Positions 1-6,045 of a stretch of DNA of 12,723 nt are shown here, piece by piece. The notes under the pieces were generated by a model. The model did no database searches. It was not told where the DNA came from and saw nothing but the letters and a program-made list of their open reading frames with translations. The position numbers and the translations under genes are program-made. Position 1 is the first letter of the stretch; each line of letters opens with the position of its first letter. This DNA comes from JAWWBS01 sp033720815 (GTDB taxonomy: Bacteria; Pseudomonadota; Gammaproteobacteria; Natronospirales; JAJUFS01): NCBI GenBank assembly GCA_033720815.1, contig JAWWBT010000066.1:1-12723 (forward strand), in the 5' to 3' direction.

Positions 1-601
1 CAAATGGACCGTGCTCGTTCACGGATTTGACGCCATTGGCGGCGTAGAGGCACTGCGCAAGCTGGTTGAGTGAGATGTTCTTGCCTGAATACTCTCGACG
101 CGAGGCGCGGGACTGGAGCTCCGCAAAGAAAGGATCGTCAAGATCGAAATTCGGCAGTTCGATGCGGTTTTCGATCCCTTCATGGGTTGCGAGCACCGGC
201 GGCATGTCGCCGACTTCGCGATATTTCCACATACGGTCTTCGGTCTGCTCACCCTCCAGGAACTTCTGGTCGCGCAGCGAGAACTGGTACCAGCCTGCCA
301 CCGCGCCCCAGCGCCATGTGTCGCGGTACTGCTGGTCGCGCTCGGCGGCTGGCGAATCTTCCACCACCGCGAGTTCCTGCTCGATGAGCCCCTTGACGAT
401 ATCCCTGGCCTTGTCGGTTTCGCCGGTCGATCGTGCTGCCGCAGCCAGTGCGTCTTCCATCGAGTTCCAGTCGTCCAGCGCGGCCAGCGTTGCCAGCACC
501 GCGGCACCTGCCTCGTAGCGGGTCTGCGAGAGAAAGTCGTGAATAACAGTGCGGCTGTCTTCGAAGGTGACGACGAGCGTGGCGCGGCGGCGGATTCTCA
601 C
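1..601 (-). CDS. SagB/ThcOx-type nitroreductase-fold dehydrogenase, 3' end cut by window edge
   Basis: The first 200 residues are visible; the C-terminal part lies beyond position 1. The frame is open from a GTG at 601, which has a strong ribosome-binding site 5 nt upstream; no ATG, GTG or TTG occurs upstream in frame within the intergenic region. Residues about 1-85 are mostly helical and end in an L-I-E-Q-E-L-A-V segment, resembling the small winged-helix domain often placed before SagB-type oxidases. Residues 92-115 (YRDTWRWGAVAGWYQFSL) fit the linker typical of the family. The clearest hallmark is residues 167-190: ASRREYSG, then ISLNQLAQCLYAANG, the FMN-phosphate-binding start of SagB/ThcOx nitroreductase domains. 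Family members are FMN-dependent oxidases; in thiazole/oxazole-modified peptide clusters they oxidise azolines to azoles, but many are orphans of unknown role. The family call is fairly secure, the reaction unknown. It is transcribed away from the operon at 688, so its functional partners, if any, lie off the left edge. Confidence 0.75.
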   Translation of the reverse strand, partial: MRIRRRATLVVTFEDSRTVIHDFLSQTRYEAGAAVLATLAALDDWNSMEDALAAAARSTGETDKARDIVKGLIEQELAVVEDSPAAERDQQYRDTWRWGAVAGWYQFSLRDQKFLEGEQTEDRMWKYREVGDMPPVLATHEGIENRIELPNFDLDDPFFAELQSRASRREYSGKNISLNQLAQCLYAANGVKSVNEHGPF

Positions 602-606
602 GGGTT

Positions 607-613
607 CCCTCCC
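607..613 (-). promoter_or_regulatory. Shine-Dalgarno that fixes the GTG start of the SagB-like gene
   Basis: On the minus strand the sequence reads GGGAGGG, then AACCC, then GTG at 601. This strong match to the anti-Shine-Dalgarno, 5 nt from the codon, is the main reason for choosing GTG over the first internal ATG at codon 48, which would remove most of the N-terminal domain. Confidence 0.6.
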
Positions 614-633
614 AGGGCGGTGTTCAGTTCGGC

Positions 634-662
634 ATCTTAGGGGGGCTTGGTGTTCTGGTAAA
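634..662 (-). promoter_or_regulatory. Candidate sigma70-type promoter for the SagB-like gene
   Basis: On the minus strand a TTTACC hexamer (662-657) is followed after 17 nt by TAAGAT (639-634). Each matches its consensus at 4 of 6 positions, with optimal spacing. A start near 627 would give a leader of about 26 nt containing the ribosome-binding site. The match is modest and in GC-rich DNA could occur by chance; the only support is that this 86-nt gap must hold the promoter unless it lies inside the divergent gene. Confidence 0.3.
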
Positions 663-664
663 CT
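656..664 (+). promoter_or_regulatory. Candidate extended -10 element for the nine-gene operon
   Basis: TGGTAAACT fits the extended -10 pattern TGnTAnAnT (4 of 6 core matches plus the upstream TG). No good -35 hexamer is visible 16-18 nt upstream, which extended -10 promoters tolerate. Transcription would begin close to 671, just before the AAGGAG at 675-680, giving a very short leader. It overlaps the candidate -35 of the divergent gene. Weak evidence based only on sequence match and location. Confidence 0.25.
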
Positions 665-687
665 CGCGGGCCAGAAGGAGATAGATA

Positions 688-1512
688 ATGAGCGTACTGG
701 TATTCGATATCGAGACCGTGCCCGACCTCGAGGCAGGGCGGCGGTTTCACCAGCTGGAAGGGCTGGATGACGCGGATGTCGCCAAGGCGATGTCGCACCT
801 GCGCCGCCAGAAGACGGGCGGCAGCGATTTCCAGCCACTGCACCTGCACCGGGTCGTGGCGATTTCCTGCGTGATGGCCGATGCGAATAGCGTGCGCGTG
901 TGGTCGCTGGGCGAGGAGGATTCCGACGAAAAGGAGCTGATCACGCGCTTCTACGACGGCCTGGACCGCTTCACGCCGGACCTTGTGAGCTGGAACGGCT
1001 CGGGTTTCGACCTGCCGGTGCTGCATTACCGCGCGCTGGCGCACAAGGTGCAGGCGCCGCGCTACTGGGAAACCGGCGATTCCGACCGCGAATTCAAGTG
1101 GAACAATTATCTCAGCCGCTTCCACTGGCGCCACATGGACCTGATGGACGTGATGGCGGGCTACCAGATGCGAGCCAATGCCAAGCTGGACGAGATCGCG
1201 ATGCTCTGCGGCTTCCCGGGCAAGCTGGGCATGGACGGATCGAAGGTCTTCGACACCTTCATGGACGGCGGCATCCGCGAGATCCGCGATTACTGCGAAA
1301 CCGACGTCATCAATACCTACCTCGTCTACCTGCGCTTCGAGCTGATGCGCGGCAAGCTGATGCCTGCCGAGCACGAAAAGCGCGAGCAGGCGCTGCGTGA
1401 TTACCTCAAGAACGAGAACAAGCCGCATTTCACGGAATATCTCGAGGCCTGGGACGCGATGGACAAGCCTGCGTCGAATGAATCCAACCCGAACGAAGAG
1501 GAATCCGCCTGA
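688..1512 (+). CDS. PolB-exo-like 3'-5' exonuclease (DEDDy, DnaQ superfamily)
   Basis: This 274-residue protein fits the predicted 3'-5' exonuclease family related to the proofreading domain of family B DNA polymerases, without any polymerase domain. All three exonuclease motifs are visible: Exo I FDIET (D7, E9), Exo II SWNGSGFDLP (D108), and Exo III YCETD (Y202, D206), so it is a DEDDy-type, two-metal nuclease with its acidic residues intact. The last 50 residues are charged and probably disordered. The ATG at 688 has AAGGAG 7 nt upstream, and nothing upstream in frame looks conserved. It is the first gene of the apparent operon, and its TGA overlaps the rlmD ATG by one base (TGATG), so the two are translationally coupled. 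Cellular substrate is not known for this family; a role in DNA or RNA 3'-end trimming is an inference. Confidence 0.88.
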   Translation: MSVLVFDIETVPDLEAGRRFHQLEGLDDADVAKAMSHLRRQKTGGSDFQPLHLHRVVAISCVMADANSVRVWSLGEEDSDEKELITRFYDGLDRFTPDLVSWNGSGFDLPVLHYRALAHKVQAPRYWETGDSDREFKWNNYLSRFHWRHMDLMDVMAGYQMRANAKLDEIAMLCGFPGKLGMDGSKVFDTFMDGGIREIRDYCETDVINTYLVYLRFELMRGKLMPAEHEKREQALRDYLKNENKPHFTEYLEAWDAMDKPASNESNPNEEESA

Positions 1513-2828
1513 TGCGCAAGCCGGCCCCGGTATGGACTGCCGAGATCGAGGATCTTTCACACGATGGCCGTGGCGTTGCGCGCGTCGATGGCAAGACGGT
1601 GTTCGTCGACGGTGCGCTGCCTGGCGAAACCGCGACCTTCCAGCGCAAGAAGAAGAGCCGCAAGTTCGACGAGGCGATGCCGCTGGAGATCGAGAATCCC
1701 TCGGCTGATCGCGTCGAGCCGAAGTGCCCGCATTTCGGCACCTGTGGCGGCTGCACCATGCAGCACCTCGCACCGGAAAAGCAGATTCTCGCCAAGCAGA
1801 AGGTGCTGGCCGACAACTTCGAGCGGCTGGGCCGCGTGGAGCCGGAAGAGTGGCTGCCGCCGTTGCAGGGAAGGATCTGGAATTACCGCCGTCGTGCGCG
1901 CCTCGGCGTGAAGGACGTGCGCAAGAAGGGCCGCGTGCTGGTCGGTTTCCGCGAGCGGCATGCGCCGTACATTGCGGAGATCGACTCCTGCGACATTCTC
2001 GCCGGGGATCTTGGCAACAAGCTGTTGCCACTTTCCGACCTGGTCGGTTCGCTGTCGATTCCCGATCGCATTCCGCAATTCGAGGTCTCGGTTGCTGACA
2101 ATGCGACGGCGGTCGTGGTGCGCCATCTCGACCCGCTGACGTCCGACGACCTGATGAAACTCTCGAAATTCGGTGAGGAGCACGAGCTGCGCTTCTACCT
2201 GCAGTCTAAGGGGCCGGATACCATCACGCCGCTGGAAGAAAATGTCGAGCCGCTGTATTTCGATATTCCCGCACACGATATCCGCATGCAGTTCGAGCCC
2301 AGCGATTTCATCCAGGTGAATGCCGACCTGAACGAGCGCATGATCGACCGTGCGCTGAAGCTGTTGCAGCTGGATGGCAGTGAAACGGTGCTCGACCTGT
2401 TCTGTGGTCTTGGCAACTTCACGCTGCCGCTTGCGAAGAAGGTACAGAAGGTGGTGGGTGTCGAAGGCGAGGCCGGCCTGGTACAGCGTGCGCGTGACAA
2501 TGCCGCACGCAACGGCATCGAAAACGTGGAGTTCCACGTCGCCAACCTGTTCGAGGAATTCGGCAAGGCAGAGTGGGCGAAGCACAAGTACGATCGCCTG
2601 CTGCTGGATCCGCCGCGCGCGGGCGCACAGGAAATCTGTCGCGAGATGAAACACTTTGCGCCCGAGCGCATCGTGTATGTCTCCTGCCATCCCGGTACGC
2701 TGGCACGCGATGCCGGCATTCTCGTGCACGAGCAGGGTTACCGCCTGCTGCAGGCCGGGGTGATGGACATGTTCCCGCACACCGCACATGTCGAGTCGAT
2801 TGCCGTGTTCGAAAAGGCGAAGAAATAG
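1512..2828 (+). CDS. rlmD: 23S rRNA (uracil-1939-C5)-methyltransferase RlmD
   Basis: RlmD transfers methyl from S-adenosylmethionine to C5 of U1939 in 23S rRNA. The 438-residue length matches the E. coli enzyme (about 433). Residues 1-60 form the N-terminal TRAM RNA-binding domain. The [4Fe-4S] cluster ligands are visible as C72-x5-C78-x2-C81 (CPHFGTCGGC) plus C160 (SCDIL). The Rossmann methyltransferase part has the SAM motif LDLFCGLGNF (294-303), DPPRAGA (366-372), the catalytic cysteine C392 in VSCHPGTLARD, and the general-base glutamate E428 in HVESIAVF. Together these exclude a simple annotation as TrmA, which lacks the cluster; RlmC is related but lacks the TRAM domain, so RlmD is the best call. 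The start codon overlaps the stop of the exonuclease gene. In many gammaproteobacteria relA follows rlmD; here it does not. Confidence 0.94.
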   Translation: MRKPAPVWTAEIEDLSHDGRGVARVDGKTVFVDGALPGETATFQRKKKSRKFDEAMPLEIENPSADRVEPKCPHFGTCGGCTMQHLAPEKQILAKQKVLADNFERLGRVEPEEWLPPLQGRIWNYRRRARLGVKDVRKKGRVLVGFRERHAPYIAEIDSCDILAGDLGNKLLPLSDLVGSLSIPDRIPQFEVSVADNATAVVVRHLDPLTSDDLMKLSKFGEEHELRFYLQSKGPDTITPLEENVEPLYFDIPAHDIRMQFEPSDFIQVNADLNERMIDRALKLLQLDGSETVLDLFCGLGNFTLPLAKKVQKVVGVEGEAGLVQRARDNAARNGIENVEFHVANLFEEFGKAEWAKHKYDRLLLDPPRAGAQEICREMKHFAPERIVYVSCHPGTLARDAGILVHEQGYRLLQAGVMDMFPHTAHVESIAVFEKAKK

Positions 2829-2841
2829 TGGGGGCTTGTCC

Positions 2842-3357
2842 ATGGCAATCGAAATAGAGCGCAAGTTCCTGGTAACCGGCGATTCATGGCGCGAACACGT
2901 GGTGCGCCAGGAAAACATGCGCCCGGGTTATCTGAATCGCGTATCCGCTGATGGCAGCAAGGCATCGGTGCGCATACGCATCACCGGTGACGAAGCCTTC
3001 CTGAACATCAAGGAAGCGAAGACCGGCTCGAGTCGCATGGAATACGACTACGGCGTGCCGTTGCCGGATGCCTCCGAGATGCTCGACGCGCTCTGCCAGC
3101 AGCCGTTGATCGAGAAGACGCGCTACATCGTCGAGTATGCGGGCTTTACCTGGGAGATCGATGTCTTCCACGGACACAACGCGGGCCTTGTAGTCGCAGA
3201 GATCGAGTTGCCCAGTGAAGACACCGTTTTCGAAAAGCCGGGTTGGCTTGGTCGTGAAGTGACGGCGGAGCGCCGTTACTACAACGCCGCGCTGAGCGAG
3301 AATCCCTATTCCGACTGGACCGCGGACGAGCGCCAGGCCAGCGAGTCGAATTCATGA
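2842..3357 (+). CDS. CYTH-domain triphosphate hydrolase (triphosphate tunnel metalloenzyme)
   Basis: This 171-residue protein is a compact single CYTH domain. Bacterial relatives of this size hydrolyse inorganic tripolyphosphate or other triphosphates in a beta-barrel tunnel, using divalent metal. The signature ExExK is at the very N-terminus (E4, E6, K8 in EIERKF). Further tunnel residues are visible: R44 and R46 (VRIRI), K57 (NIKEAK), E67 in RMEYDY, R94 in EKTRY, and the acidic pair E120/E122 in VAEIEL. The ATG at 2842 is chosen because ExExK always lies within the first few residues; an in-frame ATG at 2788 would add 18 unconserved residues and overlap rlmD. A GGGGG stretch at 2830-2834 is the only ribosome-binding candidate. 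The gap to rlmD is 13 nt. The C-terminal 20 residues are polar and probably disordered. Substrate (tripolyphosphate, thiamine triphosphate or other) cannot be read from the sequence. Confidence 0.9.
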   Translation: MAIEIERKFLVTGDSWREHVVRQENMRPGYLNRVSADGSKASVRIRITGDEAFLNIKEAKTGSSRMEYDYGVPLPDASEMLDALCQQPLIEKTRYIVEYAGFTWEIDVFHGHNAGLVVAEIELPSEDTVFEKPGWLGREVTAERRYYNAALSENPYSDWTADERQASESNS

Positions 3358-3845
3358 ACCTGCATATCGTCATCAGTATCGCGAAACAGGAACTGGTGCT
3401 GCTCGATGGCATTACCGAGCTGGCGCGCTGGCCGGTATCCACAGCTACGAATGGTCCGGGTGAAAAGGATGGCAGCCTGTGCACGCCGCGAGGCCGGCAC
3501 ATTGTCGCGGAGAAATTCGGTGCAGAGGCGCCGGTGAACGCGGTGTTCGTCGGCCGGCGTGCCACCGGTGAAACGTGGACGCCGGAACTTGCTGCCGAGC
3601 ATCCGGACCGCGACTGGATCCTGACGCGCATCCTCTGGCTGGAAGGCCTGGAAGAAGGCCGCAATCGCGGCGATGCCGTGGATTCGAAGCAGCGTTACAT
3701 CTACATTCACGGCACACCGGATTCCGAGCCGATCGGTGAGCCGGCGTCGCATGGCTGCATCCGCATGCGCAACGCAGATGTCGTTGAACTCTTTGACCGG
3801 GTGCCGGAAGGCACGCCGGTGGATATCGAGGAAGGTGCCGCATGA
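3354..3845 (+). CDS. YkuD-domain enzyme without signal peptide; probable cytosolic L,D-carboxypeptidase (ElsL-like)
   Basis: The 163-residue protein is a bare YkuD (L,D-transpeptidase) catalytic domain. The active-site signature is complete: H119 in YIHGT, then SHGCIRMRN with H133 and nucleophile C135. The protein begins directly with the first beta-strands (MNLHIVISIAKQELVLLDG); there is no signal peptide or membrane anchor. The reading frame upstream of 3354, inside the CYTH gene, encodes charged residues, so a hidden signal sequence is unlikely. It overlaps the CYTH stop and the nagZ start by 4 nt on each side (ATGA). Classical YkuD enzymes crosslink peptidoglycan in the periplasm. A cytoplasmic YkuD L,D-carboxypeptidase, ElsL (LdtK) of Acinetobacter, trims recycled tetrapeptide to tripeptide. 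The missing export signal and coupling to nagZ make that recycling role the better inference here. The YkuD family is certain; the reaction is inferred. Confidence 0.88.
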   Translation: MNLHIVISIAKQELVLLDGITELARWPVSTATNGPGEKDGSLCTPRGRHIVAEKFGAEAPVNAVFVGRRATGETWTPELAAEHPDRDWILTRILWLEGLEEGRNRGDAVDSKQRYIYIHGTPDSEPIGEPASHGCIRMRNADVVELFDRVPEGTPVDIEEGAA

Positions 3846-4894
3846 GCCTCGGACCATTGATGGTCGATATCGAGGGCAAGGCCCTCACCGCGGAAGACCG
3901 CGAGGTGCTGACGCATCCGCTGGTCGGCGGCGTCATCCTGTTCACGCGGAATTTCGAGTCGATCGAGCAGCTCGATGCGCTGGTGAAGGATATTCATTCA
4001 CTTCGCCAGCCGCGCTTGCTCGTGGCTGTGGACCACGAGGGTGGGCGTGTGCAGCGCTTCCGTGAGGGCTTCACCGTGCTGCCGCCCGCGCGTGCCTACG
4101 GCAAGGCGTTCGACAAGGATGCGAAGCGCGGCCTGGAACTCGCCGAGCAGGGTGGCTGGCTGATGGCGGCGGAATGCCTCGGACTTGGCATCGATATTTC
4201 CTTCGCGCCGGTGCTTGATCTCGATTTCGGTATCAGCTCTATCATTGGCGACCGTGCCTTCCACAAGAGCGTGGATGGCGTCTCGCGCGTGGCCACGGCG
4301 TGGGTGCATGGCATGAAGCGCGCCGGTATGGCGGCCACGGGCAAGCACTTTCCTGGGCATGGCGGTGTGGCACCGGATTCGCACCTGGAACTGCCGGAAG
4401 ACCCGCGCACGCTGGTCGACCTGCGCCAGCGCGACATGCAACCGTTTCGCCGGCTGATTGCCAATAACCTCGCGGCCATCATGATGGCGCACGTGGTATA
4501 CCCGGATGTCGATCACCTGCCAGCCAGTTTCTCGCGCCGCTGGATTCGCGATGAATTGCGCGGTGGCATGAATTTCAAGGGCGCGGTGTTCTGCGATGAC
4601 CTCAGCATGCAGGGCGCGGCGGGCATTGGTGATTACGCGGAGCGCACGCGTGTTGCGCTGGATGCCGGTTGCGACATGCTGCCGGTGTGCAATCATCGCG
4701 AGGGCGTCATCGAGATACTCGATAACGTCGCGACGCCGGAAGACCCGGCGCTGCACCTGCGCCTCGCGCGGCTGCACGGGCGTGCGAACTATTCCTTTGC
4801 TGAATTGCAGCAGCGTGCGGAATGGAAACAGGCGCGTGACCGAGTCCGGGCACTGGATGAAGATGAGGCCAGGCAACTCGAACTGGGTCAGTAA
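3842..4894 (+). CDS. nagZ: Beta-N-acetylglucosaminidase NagZ (GH3), peptidoglycan recycling
   Basis: NagZ works in the cytosol, removing N-acetylglucosamine from GlcNAc-anhydroMurNAc(-peptides) imported from the cell wall. The 350 residues, close to the 341 of E. coli, form a single GH3 TIM barrel with no signal peptide. Visible hallmarks are DHEGGRVQRF (64-73), GKHFPGHG (167-174), the catalytic Asp-His loop with D179 and H181 (PDSHLELP), and the nucleophile D252 in FCDDLSMQG. In many relatives this last motif reads FSDDLSM; the serine is cysteine here, a small change next to the nucleophile. The ATG overlaps the preceding stop by 4 nt. NagZ products (anhydro-muropeptides) induce AmpC in species with AmpR, but no ampR or ampC is in the window. 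The upstream YkuD enzyme probably acts in the same pathway. Confidence 0.95.
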   Translation: MSLGPLMVDIEGKALTAEDREVLTHPLVGGVILFTRNFESIEQLDALVKDIHSLRQPRLLVAVDHEGGRVQRFREGFTVLPPARAYGKAFDKDAKRGLELAEQGGWLMAAECLGLGIDISFAPVLDLDFGISSIIGDRAFHKSVDGVSRVATAWVHGMKRAGMAATGKHFPGHGGVAPDSHLELPEDPRTLVDLRQRDMQPFRRLIANNLAAIMMAHVVYPDVDHLPASFSRRWIRDELRGGMNFKGAVFCDDLSMQGAAGIGDYAERTRVALDAGCDMLPVCNHREGVIEILDNVATPEDPALHLRLARLHGRANYSFAELQQRAEWKQARDRVRALDEDEARQLELGQ

Positions 4895-4920
4895 TTATCT
4901 ACAGCGAAAGGGGAAACGCC

Positions 4921-6045
4921 GTGGAAATCGATATCAAGGAACTGCTTGCGTGGGTCGGTGAGATCCCCGGCGGCTGGGGCCTCGCCAGCCAGGTCTTCAC
5001 GATCGTGTTCATCGCGCTGGTGCTGGATTTCATCCAGCGCGTGGTGATTCGGAAGATGATTTCCAAGGCCGAGCGCACCCGCAATACCTGGGATGACGCC
5101 ATGCTCGACGCGATGCGGGCACCGTTGTCCCTGTTGATCTGGCTTGCGGGTATCACCATGGGCGCCGAGATGGTTGCCAAGCAGACCGAGGCAGTGATCT
5201 ACGATTACATCGACCCGGTCCGCGACATCGGCGTGATTATGCTGATGACCTGGTTCCTGTGGCGACTGGTCGGGCGCATTGCCGATAACGTGCTGAAGAA
5301 GAATCGCGAGGAAGACGCAAACTTCGATCAGACTACGGTTGATGCCATCAGCAAGCTGCTGCGCGCCTCCATTCTGATTACGGCCGTGCTGGTCGCGATG
5401 CAGACGCTGGGTTACAGCATCTCGGGCATCCTGGCCTTCGGCGGTGTCGGTGGTATTGCAGTCGGTTTTGCCGCACGTGACATGCTGGCGAACTTTTTCG
5501 GTGGCATGACGGTGTACATGGACAAGCCGTTCAAGGTGGGCGACTGGATCCGCTCGCCGGATCGCGAGATTGAAGGTGATGTCGAGCATATCGGCTGGCG
5601 CGTGACGCGTATCCGCACCTTCGACAAGCGCCCAATTTATGTGCCGAATTCCGTGTTCACCACGATCACAGTAGAGAACCCTTCACGCATGCTGCATCGG
5701 CGCATCAAGGAAACCGTGGGTGTGCGCTATGACGATTTCAACAAGGTGGAAAAGATCCTTTCCGACATTCGGGAAATGATCAAGTCGCACGACGGAATTG
5801 CGCAGGACCAGACCACGATAATCAATTTCAATTCATTCGGTGCGTCGTCACTCGATATCCTTGTTTACTGCTTCACGAAAACGACAGTATGGACGGAATA
5901 TCACAAGCAGAAGGAAGACGTGCTGCTGAAGATCGGCCAGATCATCGAGGAGAATGGCGCAGAGATTGCGTTCCCGACACGCACGTTGCACATACCGGAC
6001 GGACTGGAAACACGCAGTGGAGCAGGGGAGTCGAAAGGTGAGTAA
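4921..6045 (+). CDS. MscS-family mechanosensitive ion channel, YnaI-like with extra N-terminal helices
   Basis: The 374-residue inner-membrane protein has about five predicted membrane segments (roughly 19-41, 66-86, 99-120, 144-165 and 167-198), two more than E. coli MscS (286 residues) and closer to YnaI (343). The last segment is the Gly/Ala-rich pore helix TM3 (LAFGGVGGIAVGFAARD), followed by NFFGGMTVYMDKPFKVGDWI at the start of the cytosolic beta domain. PIYVPNSVFTTITVENPSR (238-256) is the conserved part of that domain, and residues 265-360 form the C-terminal alpha/beta vestibule. Such channels open under membrane tension and release solutes. It starts with GTG, preceded by AAAGGGGA at about 4907-4914, and lies 26 nt after nagZ. 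Its 3' end overlaps the next gene by 8 nt. Confidence 0.93.
   Translation: MEIDIKELLAWVGEIPGGWGLASQVFTIVFIALVLDFIQRVVIRKMISKAERTRNTWDDAMLDAMRAPLSLLIWLAGITMGAEMVAKQTEAVIYDYIDPVRDIGVIMLMTWFLWRLVGRIADNVLKKNREEDANFDQTTVDAISKLLRASILITAVLVAMQTLGYSISGILAFGGVGGIAVGFAARDMLANFFGGMTVYMDKPFKVGDWIRSPDREIEGDVEHIGWRVTRIRTFDKRPIYVPNSVFTTITVENPSRMLHRRIKETVGVRYDDFNKVEKILSDIREMIKSHDGIAQDQTTIINFNSFGASSLDILVYCFTKTTVWTEYHKQKEDVLLKIGQIIEENGAEIAFPTRTLHIPDGLETRSGAGESKGE
6024..6030 (+). promoter_or_regulatory. Ribosome-binding site that fixes the GTG start of the phosphoribosyltransferase gene
   Basis: AGGGGAG lies 7 nt upstream of the GTG at 6038, inside the last codons of the channel gene. An in-frame ATG at 5954 would add 28 arginine-rich residues read out of frame with the channel C-terminus and has no comparable site, so the GTG is preferred. 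Confidence 0.55.

Larger units (their letters stand above)
602..687. other. Divergent intergenic region
   Basis: These 86 bases separate the SagB-like gene (leftward) from the nine-gene operon (rightward). They hold ribosome-binding sites at both ends (607-613 on minus; AAGGAG 675-680 on plus) and the two weak, overlapping promoter candidates listed separately. I see no clear inverted repeat or operator. Confidence 0.7.

Noticed and set aside
19..507. A 162-codon minus-strand frame at the left edge
   Set aside because: It is a shadow in another frame of the SagB-like gene; its translation is Ser/Arg/Thr-rich with no domain, whereas the frame starting at GTG 601 shows clear family motifs.
637..2918. 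Two long minus-strand open frames (about 464 and 453 codons) opposite the exonuclease and rlmD
   Set aside because: Both are antisense to well-supported genes, have His/Arg-rich, unfamiliar translations, and would overlap each other.
5954..6037. An N-terminal extension of the phosphoribosyltransferase from ATG 5954
   Set aside because: The 28 extra residues are an out-of-frame reading of the channel gene, with no family counterpart; the GTG at 6038 has a better ribosome-binding site.
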